Shown in pieces: positions 25,501-35,155 of a DNA stretch of 64,000 nucleotides. The translations under genes were made by a program, and so were the position numbers. The DNA is taken from the NCBI RefSeq assembly GCF_015319165.1, contig NZ_JADIVZ010000012.1, forward strand, positions 1-64,000. The letters run 5' to 3'. The stretch's first letter is position 1; every line of letters starts with the position of its first letter. This DNA is from Nocardioides acrostichi. Lineage in GTDB: Bacteria; Actinomycetota; Actinomycetes; Propionibacteriales; Nocardioidaceae. The notes beneath the pieces are model-generated. The model was not told the origin of the DNA. It was given only the letters and a program-made list of their open reading frames with translations, and did no database searches.

Positions 25501-26668
25501 AGGCCGGATCCTCCACCGCGAGCCCGCCCTCGCCCAGCTCCAGCGGCGCGAACGTGTCGACCATGACCGCGGACTCGTCGAAGGACTCCGCCCCCAACGA
25601 TGCCTCGATCGCGTCGGGTTGCGGACCGTGCGCGTAGCCGCCGGGGTGCAGCGAGATCGAGCCCAGACCGATGCCCGAGCCCTTGCGGGCCTCGTAGTCG
25701 CCGGCGACGTAGAACATGACCTCGTCGCTGTCGACGTTGGAGTGGTAGTAGGGCACCGGGATCGCCAGCTCGTGGTAGTCGACCTTGCGAGGCAGGAAGT
25801 TGCAGACCACGAAGTTGCGACCCTCGAACACCTGGTGCACGGGCGGCGGCTGGTGCACCTTGCCGGTGATCGGCATGTAGTCGTCGAGGTTGAAGGTGTA
25901 GGGGTAGAGGCAGCCGTCCCAGCCCACGACGTCGAATGGGTGCGTCGCATAGGTCATCGCCGTGCCGACGACGCCCGTGCCGATGCGGTGCTTGACCAAC
26001 ACCTCGACGTCGACCTCGCCCGTCTGCCGCTCGACGAGCTCGGCCAGGGAGTGCGGGCCGTGCAGGTCACGTTCGCAGTACGGCGCGTGCTCGAGCAGCT
26101 GACCGTGCTGGGAGAGATAGCGCCGCGGTGGCCCGACGTGACTGTTCGCCTCGATGGCGTAGAGCCGGCTCGGCTCGGCGGGCACCCACCGGTGGGTCGT
26201 CGCCCGCGGGATCACCACATAGTCGCCGGCCCGGTAGTCGAGCACGCCGAAGACCGTCTCGACGCTGCCCGAGCCGGCCTCGACGAAGACGCACTCGTCG
26301 CCGATCGCGTTGCGGTAGTACGGCGAGGGGCCGGCATCGGTGCCGCCGGTGACGACGTACCCGATGCGCACGTCGGCGTTGCCGAGCACGAGACGCCGAT
26401 CGGTGACGGCGTCCGGACCGGTCTCGAGATCGTGCAGCCGCAGGTGTCGCGGCTTCAGCGGGTGGTTCGGGGCGCGGGTCTGGTCGGGCAGCACCCACAC
26501 CTCGCTCGCCACGATCGCCGACGGCACCCCGCGGTGGTAGAGCAGCGAGGAGTCCGAGGAGAAGCCCTCCTCGCCCATCAGCTCCTCACGGAGCAGCCGG
26601 CCCTCGACGTCTCGCAGCTGGGTGTGCCGCTTCGCCGGCACCTCTCCGACGCATCGGTAGTACGGCAT
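25469..26668 (-). CDS. hmgA: Homogentisate 1,2-dioxygenase
   Basis: A 399-residue non-haem iron enzyme that opens the ring of homogentisate to maleylacetoacetate. Family strings: MPYYRCVGEVPAKRHTQLRD, the cupin-like core DYVVIPRATTHRW, SHVGPPRRYLS, HPFDVVGWDGCLYPYTFN, and the iron-site region FVVCNFLPRKVDYHE with YYHSNVDSDEVMFYV and SISLHPGGYAHGP. The C-terminal DTFAPLELG is also conserved. It follows hpd by 27 bp and overlaps fahA. A start at ATG 26668 gives the standard length. Confidence 0.96.
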   Translation of the reverse strand: MPYYRCVGEVPAKRHTQLRDVEGRLLREELMGEEGFSSDSSLLYHRGVPSAIVASEVWVLPDQTRAPNHPLKPRHLRLHDLETGPDAVTDRRLVLGNADVRIGYVVTGGTDAGPSPYYRNAIGDECVFVEAGSGSVETVFGVLDYRAGDYVVIPRATTHRWVPAEPSRLYAIEANSHVGPPRRYLSQHGQLLEHAPYCERDLHGPHSLAELVERQTGEVDVEVLVKHRIGTGVVGTAMTYATHPFDVVGWDGCLYPYTFNLDDYMPITGKVHQPPPVHQVFEGRNFVVCNFLPRKVDYHELAIPVPYYHSNVDSDEVMFYVAGDYEARKGSGIGLGSISLHPGGYAHGPQPDAIEASLGAESFDESAVMVDTFAPLELGEGGLAVEDPAYAWTWAGRRA

Positions 26669-26695
26669 GGGCGCCTCCTTCTCCTCGACGTCGGC

Positions 26696-27946
<1,251 letters not shown>

Positions 27947-28020
27947 TCATGGCTGGGCAGACTGGCTCGTCCTGCGTACCAATGCGCGCTCGGACTAGAC
28001 AAAGTGACCAGAAGCACGCC

Positions 28021-28026
28021 TAGGGT
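28021..28026 (+). promoter_or_regulatory. -10 element TAGGGT, leaderless start of the AsnC/Lrp gene
   Basis: TAGGGT, 7 bases, then GTG 28034. This fixes the start at 28034 rather than the GTG at 28025, which overlaps the hexamer. Confidence 0.6.
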
Positions 28027-28033
28027 GGAACCC

Positions 28034-28600
28034 GTGGACGCCGCATCGCGAGGGCAGCGCCTCGACGCGCTCGACGTGGCGCTGGTCGAGCACGTGCGCG
28101 CGCACCCACGTGTCGGCGACCTGGAGCTCTCCCGGCTGCTGGGCGTGGCCCGGGCGACCGTGCAGAGCCGACTCGCGCGGCTCCAGGAGAGCGGCGTGAT
28201 CGCCGGTTGGGGCCCCGACATCGATCTGCGCGCGGCCGGGCTGCCGGTGCAGGCGTTCGTGAGTCTCGAGATCTCCCAGGGTGCGCTGGAGCGGGTCGAG
28301 GAGGATCTGGTCGCCATGCCGCAGATCCTGGAGGCCTATGTGACCACCGGCTCCTCCGACGTGCTGTGCCGGGTCGTGGCGAGTTCGCACGAGGGCCTCC
28401 AGGACGCCCTCATCACCCTCAACCACTCGCCGTCCATCGTGCGCTCCACGAGCGTGATGGTGCTGACCGAGCTCGTGCGCCCGCGCCCCGAGGCGCTCCT
28501 CGCCACCGTCGCCTCGGCCGACGCGCCCCGGGTACCGGCCTTCCGACGTCCCACCGATCGGGCCGATGCGGCCGATGCGACCGATGAGGCAGGAGACTGA
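28034..28600 (+). CDS. Lrp/AsnC-family regulator, probably of tyrosine catabolism
   Basis: A 188-residue feast/famine regulator. The N-terminal helix-turn-helix is LSRLLGVARATVQSRLARLQ (about 32-52). The C-terminal ligand-binding RAM domain runs from about 70 to 155 (VQAFVSLEISQGALERVEE, ILEAYVTTGSSDVLCRVVAS, RSTSVMVLTELV). A 30-residue Asp/Ala-rich tail (DRADAADATDEAGD) is extra. Divergence from hpd across 130 bp suggests control of the homogentisate operon, a common arrangement. The downstream oxidoreductase gene starts 4 bases after its stop, so the two are co-transcribed. Confidence 0.9.
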   Translation: MDAASRGQRLDALDVALVEHVRAHPRVGDLELSRLLGVARATVQSRLARLQESGVIAGWGPDIDLRAAGLPVQAFVSLEISQGALERVEEDLVAMPQILEAYVTTGSSDVLCRVVASSHEGLQDALITLNHSPSIVRSTSVMVLTELVRPRPEALLATVASADAPRVPAFRRPTDRADAADATDEAGD

Positions 28601-28603
28601 CCC

Positions 28604-29611
28604 GTGCTGCTCGACCTCCAGCTCGACGCCGCCCCCGACCTCGCCTCCGACCGCGCGGTCGAACTCGTGGCCACCGGCGCCGACGGACTGTTCACCTTCG
28701 AGGGTCCGCACGACGTGTTCACACCCCTGGTGCTGGCCAGCCAGGCGGTGCGCACCGACCTCATGACCAACGTCGCGATCGCACTGCCCCGCAGCCCCCT
28801 GCACCTGGCGCACCAGGCCTACGACCTCCAGCTGCTCAGCCGCGGCCGGTTCCGGCTGGGGCTGGGCTCGCAGATCCGTCCGCACATCGAGAACCGCTAC
28901 GGCTCCACCTGGAGCCGCCCCGCGGCCCGGATGCGCGAGTGGGTGCTGGCCACGAAGACGATCCTGACCGCCTGGCAGGACGGCGCCCGGCTCGACTTCC
29001 GCGGCGAGTTCACGCGGCACACCCTCATGCCGCCCACGTTCGTGCCCGGCCCGAACCCGTACGGCGTGCCACCGGTGCTGCTCGGGGCGCTCGGCCCGGT
29101 GATGACCCGCACCGCGGCCGAGGTCGCCGACGGACTGCTCGTGATGCCCTTCCACAGCCACCGGCACCTACGCGAGCGCACGCTGCCGGCCGTGGCCGAG
29201 GGGCTCGATCGAGGCGGGCGCGACCAGGTCGACCTCTTCCCCCAGGCCATCGTGGCGCTGGGGCGCACCCCCGCCGAGGTCGAGCAGGCGACGGTCGGGG
29301 TGCGGGGTCTGGTGGCGTTCTACGGCTCCACACCGGCCTACGCCTCGGTGCTGGAGATCGAGGGGCACGGCGATCTCCAGCCCCGGCTCAACGCGCTGTC
29401 GAAGACCGGCGACGTCGCCACGATGATGGATCTGGTCGATGACGACCTGCTGCGCAGCATCGCGATCGTCGGCACCCCGGTCGAGGTCGCCGCCGAGATC
29501 GGCCGCCGCTTCGGCGACCTCGCCGACCGGGTCTGCTGCTACTTCCCCGGCTCCACCCACCCCCCGGACCTGCTCGCCGACCTCGCCACCGCCGTCCACG
29601 CACTGGCGTAG
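28604..29611 (+). CDS. F420-dependent LLM-class oxidoreductase (TIGR03617-like)
   Basis: A 335-residue luciferase-like monooxygenase-fold protein. It has LAHQAYDLQLLSRGRFRLGL with LGSQIRPHIENRYGSTWSRP (about 65-105), and VPPVLLGALGPVMTRTAAEV near 145. The sub-group annotated as TIGR03617 F420-dependent oxidoreductase carries these strings; a flavin-dependent role is not excluded. Reaction and substrate are unknown. GTG 28604 follows a GGAGAC in the end of the AsnC gene, so it is translated with the regulator. Placement beside aromatic catabolism might hint at an aromatic or acyl substrate, but that is speculative. Confidence 0.82.
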   Translation: MLLDLQLDAAPDLASDRAVELVATGADGLFTFEGPHDVFTPLVLASQAVRTDLMTNVAIALPRSPLHLAHQAYDLQLLSRGRFRLGLGSQIRPHIENRYGSTWSRPAARMREWVLATKTILTAWQDGARLDFRGEFTRHTLMPPTFVPGPNPYGVPPVLLGALGPVMTRTAAEVADGLLVMPFHSHRHLRERTLPAVAEGLDRGGRDQVDLFPQAIVALGRTPAEVEQATVGVRGLVAFYGSTPAYASVLEIEGHGDLQPRLNALSKTGDVATMMDLVDDDLLRSIAIVGTPVEVAAEIGRRFGDLADRVCCYFPGSTHPPDLLADLATAVHALA

Positions 29612-29700
29612 CCGCGGGGTGGTCACTCCTGATCGCCCGAGGGGTCGATGGCGCGCCGGGACGGTTGCCGGGTGACCGGCCGTGCGGTTGGGTCGTGCCC

Positions 29701-31377
29701 GTGACCGACCTCGGCGGCCCCGTGAGGCGTGAGCGACGGGCCGTGAGCGACGACGCGGCGGCGCGGCACGAGCGGGCGCGCTCGCGTGAGGAGCGCCGGC
29801 GTCAGGGCGTCTACTACACGCCCGAGCCGCTGGTGGCGCACCTGCTCGACACAGCGCTGGAGCCCGCGCTCGACGATCTGCTGGCCGGGCTCGCCCCCGA
29901 CGAGGCGCACCAGCGGCTCCTGACCGTCCGGGTGTGCGACCCCACCTGCGGTGCGGGCCGAGTGCTGCTCGGCGCGGCGCACCGGCTCGCCGCGCGGTTG
30001 ACGGCGCTGCGCGGCACCGGTGGAGACGACGCTCGCCGAGCGGCGCTGGCCGAGGTGGCGGGCTGCCTGCACGGCGCCGATGTCGACCCCGACGCCCTGG
30101 CCGTGCTGCGTGCGAGCCTCGCCGAGCTGGCCGGGCCCGCCGCGGCCGAGGCGACCCACCTCGCGCACGCCGACGCCCTGCTCGACCCCGACGCGCTGGT
30201 GGGCGGGTACCACGTGGTGGTCGGCAACCCGCCCTTCTTGACCCCCCTCGCGGCGCGCAGCGCGCTGACCCGCGAGGACGCCGCACGTGTCCGCTGCTGG
30301 GCCGGCGAGGCCCTCGCGCCCTACACCGACATCTCGGCCCTGTTCGTGCTGCGCGGCCTCGACCTGCTCGCCCCCGGCGGCCGGCTGGCGTTGGTGCAAC
30401 CGCAGTCGGTCCTGGCGGCGCGTGACGCCGCCGGCGTGCGAGCCGCCGTGACGTCGCGGGCCGCGGTCACCGACTTCTGGGCCAGTGACCAGGCGGTCTT
30501 CGAGGACGCCCGGGTGCGCGCCTGCGTGCTGACCCTGCACCGCGACGCCGTGCAGGGACGAGTACGCCACCACCCGGGCGAGGAGACCACGCCGCTGCCG
30601 GAGGGCGAGTGGGGTGCGCTGCTGGCGCCGTCCCTCGGGATGCCCCGGGTGAGCGCGAGGGTGGCCGGTCGGCTGGGCGACCTGGCGTCGTGCGCCGCCG
30701 ACTTCCGCGACCAGTACTACGGGATCGTCGACCACGTGCGCGAGGTCGACCCGGCCGCGGTGCCACCCGACCACGCCCCTCTCGTGACGAGCGGACTGCT
30801 CGACGCGGCGGTCTGCCACTGGGGCACGCGCCCGGTCCGCTTCGCACGCCGCACGTGGACCGCGCCCGCGGTCGACCTCACGACCCTGGGCGCGGCGGAC
30901 CCGAAGCTGGCGGCGTGGGCGAAACGGCGTCGGGTGCCGAAGATCCTGCTGGCCACCCAGGGGCGGGTGCTCGAGGCGGCAGCGGACGCCGAGGGCACCT
31001 GGCTGCCGTCGGTCCCGGTGATCAGCGTGGTGCCGCACGACAGCGAGCGGATCTGGCACGTGCTCGCCGTGCTGCTCGCGCCGCCGATCACCGCGATGGC
31101 CGCGGCTCGCTATGCCGGCACTGCGCTCACGCCCGGGTCGCTCAAACTGAGCGCCCGCCAGGTCGCGGACCTGCCGTTGCCCGCCCACCGGGAGAGGTGG
31201 GACGCCGCCGCCGAGGCCGTGCGAAGGTGGCACTTCGCCCCGTCGGGTGACGACCGTCACACGCCACTCGACGTCACCGAAGCCGCCCGGCGGGGTTGTG
31301 AGGCATACGGGCTCGAGCGCTCAGAGGCCGCCGCGGTGACGCGGTGGTGGCTGGACCGGGTCACCCCACGCACCTGA
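29701..31377 (+). CDS. Lone N6-adenine DNA methyltransferase
   Basis: A 558-residue class I methyltransferase of the Eco57I/TaqI type that would methylate adenine in DNA. The N-terminal VYYTPEPLVAHLLD is typical of type IIG/III-like enzymes. SAM motif I is DPTCGAGRVLLGAA (about 80-93), and catalytic motif IV is VVGNPPFLTP (about 173-182). The C-terminal half (KILLATQGRVLEAAADAEG; TPGSLKLSARQVADLPLP) looks like a target-recognition domain. No endonuclease domain or neighbouring nuclease gene is seen. The start is uncertain between GTG 29701 and GTG 29743. The downstream lipid gene begins 12 bp later. Confidence 0.8.
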   Translation: MTDLGGPVRRERRAVSDDAAARHERARSREERRRQGVYYTPEPLVAHLLDTALEPALDDLLAGLAPDEAHQRLLTVRVCDPTCGAGRVLLGAAHRLAARLTALRGTGGDDARRAALAEVAGCLHGADVDPDALAVLRASLAELAGPAAAEATHLAHADALLDPDALVGGYHVVVGNPPFLTPLAARSALTREDAARVRCWAGEALAPYTDISALFVLRGLDLLAPGGRLALVQPQSVLAARDAAGVRAAVTSRAAVTDFWASDQAVFEDARVRACVLTLHRDAVQGRVRHHPGEETTPLPEGEWGALLAPSLGMPRVSARVAGRLGDLASCAADFRDQYYGIVDHVREVDPAAVPPDHAPLVTSGLLDAAVCHWGTRPVRFARRTWTAPAVDLTTLGAADPKLAAWAKRRRVPKILLATQGRVLEAAADAEGTWLPSVPVISVVPHDSERIWHVLAVLLAPPITAMAAARYAGTALTPGSLKLSARQVADLPLPAHRERWDAAAEAVRRWHFAPSGDDRHTPLDVTEAARRGCEAYGLERSEAAAVTRWWLDRVTPRT

Positions 31378-31388
31378 CGGAGAACGAG

Positions 31389-32303
31389 ATGGCCACCGAC
31401 GAAGCGACACCCGCCAAGAAGGCGACCGCGAAGAAGGCGACCGCGAGGAAGGCGACCGCCAAGAAGGCACCGGCCACGAACGTGCAGCCGCCGCGGGCCG
31501 AGGACGTGCTGGTCGAGGTCGAGGCGGCGGTCGACGCCGAGGTCGAGGCCCAGAAGAGCCAGGGGCTCGACCCGGTGCTGGCGGCGTACCGGCTGCTGCG
31601 GGCCTACTTCCGGCACGAGCTCACCGGCTCCGAGCACGTACCCGCGGGCGGCGCGCTCTTGGTGTCGAACCACTCCGGCGGGTTCATGGCCATGGATCTC
31701 CCGCTCATCGCCAGTGGCCTGGCCTCCGGCCTGGGCGTCAAGCGACGCATCGTCACCCTGGCGCACACCGCGATCTTCGCCGGCCCGTGGGGCGCGATGT
31801 TCGCCAAGCTCGGCCTGATCGAGGCGACCCGGGAGGCCGCCCACGAGGCCCTGACCTCCGGCGAGCTCACGCTGGTCTTCCCCGGTGGCGTCCACGACGT
31901 GCTGCGGCCGACCCGCGACGCGAACGTCATCGACTTCGCCGGCCGCATCGGGTACGTCCGCACGGCACTCGAGGCCGGCGTGCCCATCGTGCCCGTCGTG
32001 AGCATCGGCGGTCAGGAGACCCAGCTCTTCCTCACGCGCGGTGAGCCCATCGCCGAGCTGCTGCGGCTCGACAAACTCCTGCGGGCCCGCGCCTTCCCGA
32101 TCTCGATCGGCTTCCCGTTCGGCATCAGCATCGGCACCCCGATCAACATCCCGCTGCCGGCCAAGATCAAGACGCGGATCTTGGAGCCGGTCGACCCGGC
32201 CGCCTTCGAGAGTCCCGAGGAGACCGACGTCGAGGTCCGGCGCCGCATGCAAGAGGCCATCGACGAGATGGCCGATGAGCGTCGGTTCCCGTTCCTGGGC
32301 TGA
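31389..32303 (+). CDS. PlsC-like acyltransferase with Lys/Ala-rich tail
   Basis: A 304-residue acyltransferase of the 1-acylglycerol-3-phosphate acyltransferase superfamily, expected to move an acyl chain to a lipid acceptor at the membrane. The catalytic block is LLVSNHSGGFMAMDLPL (His-x4-Asp variant, about 97-110); the acceptor-site strings are LTLVFPGGVHDVLRPT and GVPIVPVVSIGGQE. Residues 9-28 are a run of Lys-Ala-Thr repeats (PAKKATAKKATARKATAKK), like the tails of mycobacterial histone-like proteins, and may bind anionic lipid or DNA. GGAGAA precedes ATG 31389. WS/DGAT follows 4 bases after its stop, so they act together in neutral-lipid synthesis. Confidence 0.85.
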   Translation: MATDEATPAKKATAKKATARKATAKKAPATNVQPPRAEDVLVEVEAAVDAEVEAQKSQGLDPVLAAYRLLRAYFRHELTGSEHVPAGGALLVSNHSGGFMAMDLPLIASGLASGLGVKRRIVTLAHTAIFAGPWGAMFAKLGLIEATREAAHEALTSGELTLVFPGGVHDVLRPTRDANVIDFAGRIGYVRTALEAGVPIVPVVSIGGQETQLFLTRGEPIAELLRLDKLLRARAFPISIGFPFGISIGTPINIPLPAKIKTRILEPVDPAAFESPEETDVEVRRRMQEAIDEMADERRFPFLG

Positions 32304-32307
32304 GCCG

Positions 32308-33729
32308 ATGCCCGCACCCGAGCGCCTCGGCGGCCGCGACTCGCTGCTGCTGCACCTGGAGACGCCCGACGTTCCGATGCACACGCTCAAGATCCTGGTG
32401 CTCGACTCCACGCAGCGCGGGCGAGCGGTGAGCCGGGAGGACATCCGCGCGGCCGTCGAGCCACGGCTCGGTCTGGTGCCGTGGACGACGCGACGCCTGG
32501 TCGAACGGCGCTGGTTCGGTGCCCGACCGTTCCTGGTCGACGACGCCGACTTCGACCTCGACGCGCATCTCGGCGAGGTCGACCTCGCGGACGCCGAGCC
32601 GGGCTGGCGCGATCTCGACGAGGTGTGCGCCCGTCTGGCCGAGCAGCACCTGCCCCGCGACCGCCCGTTGTGGGCGCTCACCCTCGTGCACGGTCTCGAC
32701 GGGGGGCGTCAGGCGGTGATCGCCCGGGTGCACCACGCGGTGATGGACGGTCTGGCGGCGGCGAACCTCTTCTCCGCGCTGACGGGCGAGAGCAGCGGCG
32801 ACGTGCCGCCCGCAGCGGCGGCCCCGCGTCCGTCGTCCACCCCGGGCCAGGCCGCCCTGGCGGTCGGGGTGCTGCGGTCATGGGGTCCGCGCCTGCGACT
32901 GCTGCCGGTGATCGGCCGGGAGCGGCGCGCTTCGCGACGGGCGGAGCAGCCGAGCCCGGATGACGCCGCCTCGGTGCCCCGCCCGCTGCGCGCGCGCCGC
33001 AGCAGCCTCAACGGCCGGGGTGAGGCCTCGCGGGTGTGCGCGTCGAGCCGACTCGACCTCGGCGCGGTGCGAGGGATCTCCCAGGCCACCGGCGGCACGG
33101 TCACCGGGGTGCTGCACGGGGTGCTCGCGGGAGCGGTGCGAGCCGAGCTGCTCGCTCGCGGTGAGCGGGTCGAGGCGCCACTGGTGGCGACCTTCGGTGT
33201 GGCCGAGGACGTCGCCGACCCCCGGCTGGGCGGCAACGCCATCGCCGAGACCCACGTGCACCTGCATGCCGAGCTCTCCGACCCGGTGGCGCGGCTGGAG
33301 GCGACGGCGCGCAGCATGCGCGTCTCGGTCGGGCAGCGCCGGTCGGCGGGGTTCGCCCGGACCGAGTTCCTCGCCGGACTCGCGCCGCGAGTCGCCTCGC
33401 GACTGCGAGCACTCGCCGCGCCGCGCAGCCCGGTCGTGCTCAACCACGTGACGACCGCCAGCCTCCGCGGCCCCTCGGAGCACCGCTGGCTCGGCGACGT
33501 CGAGGTGGTGGGGTTCTTCTCCCAGTCCCTGGCTGTCGCCCCGGCCGACGTCAATCTCACCGCGTACAGCTACGGGGGCGAGATGTATCTCGGGCTCATC
33601 GGGACGCCGCGCACCATGGTCGACCCGGCGAGGTTCCTGCGGCGGATGGGCGAGGCCCTGGTCGAGCTCGACGAGGCCATCCGCGGGCGCAGGGGAGTCC
33701 TGAGGGGTGAGGAAAGCCCTTCCCAATAA
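32308..33729 (+). CDS. Wax ester synthase / diacylglycerol acyltransferase (WS/DGAT)
   Basis: A 473-residue bifunctional acyltransferase that makes triacylglycerol or wax ester from acyl-CoA. The HHxxxDG motif is complete, RVHHAVMDGLAA (about 143-154). LWALTLVHGLDGG precedes it, and the C-terminal DUF1298 domain includes VVLNHVTTASLRGP and VGFFSQSLAVAPADVNLTAYSYGG, where family members have a conserved Asn. ATG 32308 lies 4 bases after the acyltransferase stop. The enzyme implies a lipid-storage capacity. Confidence 0.92.
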   Translation: MPAPERLGGRDSLLLHLETPDVPMHTLKILVLDSTQRGRAVSREDIRAAVEPRLGLVPWTTRRLVERRWFGARPFLVDDADFDLDAHLGEVDLADAEPGWRDLDEVCARLAEQHLPRDRPLWALTLVHGLDGGRQAVIARVHHAVMDGLAAANLFSALTGESSGDVPPAAAAPRPSSTPGQAALAVGVLRSWGPRLRLLPVIGRERRASRRAEQPSPDDAASVPRPLRARRSSLNGRGEASRVCASSRLDLGAVRGISQATGGTVTGVLHGVLAGAVRAELLARGERVEAPLVATFGVAEDVADPRLGGNAIAETHVHLHAELSDPVARLEATARSMRVSVGQRRSAGFARTEFLAGLAPRVASRLRALAAPRSPVVLNHVTTASLRGPSEHRWLGDVEVVGFFSQSLAVAPADVNLTAYSYGGEMYLGLIGTPRTMVDPARFLRRMGEALVELDEAIRGRRGVLRGEESPSQ

Positions 33730-33753
33730 GCGAAGTCGTGTGATCCTGGTGAC

Positions 33754-34992
33754 ATGACCAGACCGTCGGGACTGCTGCCCGGTGCCCTGCACGCTGCTGC
33801 CTCCGTGGTGACCCACCCCACGCGCACCCTCCTCGATCTGTCGGTGGCGACCTCCCGGCTGCCGGTGGTGGGCCCGGTGTTCAAGCCCCTGGGCAGCCTG
33901 ACGGCCATCACCCTCTTCGCCGCACGGGTCGCGCCGGAGTACATCTCCGACATGCGCGCCCCCCATGTCGACCTGCGGCGCCCGCCGGCGGCCGAGAAGC
34001 CCAAGCCCGACAAGGTGCGCGACCGCGCCCTGAGCGAGCTCGCGCTCCAGCGCGCCGTCGGCGACCTCGAGCCCACGCCCGAGGCGGCCGCCCGTGCCGC
34101 CGAGCGGCCCGTGCGCTGCCGCAACCGCCGCACCGCCCGTGCGGTGCTGCGCAACGAGCCCTACACCGATCTGCCCCGCGGGCCCCGTCTCGACGTGTGG
34201 GCCGATGAGTCCGCTCGCGCCGGCGAGCGGCGTCCGGTCCTGCTGTTCATCCCGGGCGGCGGCTGGATCTTCGGCATGCGCCAGGGTCAGGGCGGTGCCC
34301 TGCTCAAGCATCTCTCGGAGGCCGGCTGGGTCTGCGTCACCATCGACTACCGCTCCGCGCCCCACGACCGGTGGCCGGCCCACATCATCGACGCCAAGCG
34401 CGCCGTGGCCTGGATCCGCGAGAACATCGCCGAGTACGGCGGTGACCCCGAGTCCGTCGCCGTGGCCGGCGGCAGCGCAGGCGGTCACATCGCCTCGCTG
34501 CTGGGCCTGACGCCCAACAACCCGCGCTTCCAGCCCGGCTTCGAGGACGTCGACACCACCGTGCGCGCCGTCGTCGGCCTCTACGGTCGTTACGACTGGG
34601 AGAGCCGCGACACCCTCGAGCGCAAGCGCCTCATGGGCTTCATCGAGCACGTGGTCGTCGGCACCGCGCTCGAGGACGACCCGCAGCTGTACCGCGACTC
34701 CTCGCCGATCCACCTGGCAGCCGCCGATGCACCACCGTTCCTGGTCGTGCACGGTGACTCCGACTCGATCATCCCCGTCGAGCAGGGCCGCGACTTCGCC
34801 GTCCGGCTGGCCGAGGTCTCCGACCAGGTCGTGCGCTACGCCGAGCTGCCCGGTGCCGGCCACGCCTACGACGTGCTCGACGCCGAGCGTGCGCGCGCCA
34901 CCGCCCGCGCCGTCGAGCAGTTCCTCGCGGCCGTGCAGACGTCTGCGACGGCCGTGCCGCTCACCGTGGTCGGCGGCGCCTCGGCGGTCTGA
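33754..34992 (+). CDS. Alpha/beta hydrolase (HSL/BD-FAE-type esterase)
   Basis: A 412-residue esterase/lipase-fold enzyme. The oxyanion motif is LFIPGGGWIFG (about 162-172, PGGG in place of HGGG). The nucleophile Ser is about 244 in VAGGSAGGHIASLL, the acid lies in FLVVHGDSDSIIPVEQG (Asp about 336), and the His is in LPGAGHAYDVLD (about 370). An N-terminal 120-residue helical part with hydrophobic stretches (TRTLLDLSVATSRLPVVGPV) may bind membrane or lipid. It follows WS/DGAT, so lipid ester turnover is a reasonable inference. A hairpin at 35048 ends the transcript. Confidence 0.88.
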   Translation: MTRPSGLLPGALHAAASVVTHPTRTLLDLSVATSRLPVVGPVFKPLGSLTAITLFAARVAPEYISDMRAPHVDLRRPPAAEKPKPDKVRDRALSELALQRAVGDLEPTPEAAARAAERPVRCRNRRTARAVLRNEPYTDLPRGPRLDVWADESARAGERRPVLLFIPGGGWIFGMRQGQGGALLKHLSEAGWVCVTIDYRSAPHDRWPAHIIDAKRAVAWIRENIAEYGGDPESVAVAGGSAGGHIASLLGLTPNNPRFQPGFEDVDTTVRAVVGLYGRYDWESRDTLERKRLMGFIEHVVVGTALEDDPQLYRDSSPIHLAAADAPPFLVVHGDSDSIIPVEQGRDFAVRLAEVSDQVVRYAELPGAGHAYDVLDAERARATARAVEQFLAAVQTSATAVPLTVVGGASAV

Positions 34993-35047
34993 ACCCAGGC
35001 TCCGCGATCTCCCAGAGGCTCCCGCGGGCCCGTGCCCGGGGGTCGAC

Positions 35048-35070
35048 ATGGCCCAAGAGGGCCATTTCCT
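35048..35070 (+). terminator. Rho-independent-like terminator
   Basis: ATGGCCC, a 4-base loop and GGGCCAT form a perfect 7-bp stem followed by TTCCTTT. It lies 55 bp after the esterase stop and before the next gene's leader. Confidence 0.65.
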
Positions 35071-35119
35071 TTGCCGAGCATTGACTGGCTCTCGTGCGAG
35101 GAGTGATGCTCCGAGCCTG

Positions 35120-35138
35120 GAGGATCGGGGGGATCCTC
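35120..35138 (+). repeat. Inverted repeat in the leader of the Ig-like gene
   Basis: GAGGATC, five G bases and GATCCTC make a 7-bp perfect stem ending 8 bases before the GGAGGGG ribosome-binding site at 35146. It could fold in the mRNA leader or act as an operator. No known riboswitch signature was recognised. Confidence 0.45.
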
Positions 35139-35155
35139 GCCAGTCAGGAGGGGCC

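Noticed and set aside
35080..35155. Possible known riboswitch in the leader of the Ig-like gene
   Set aside because: Only a simple stem is visible; I see no conserved aptamer motifs.
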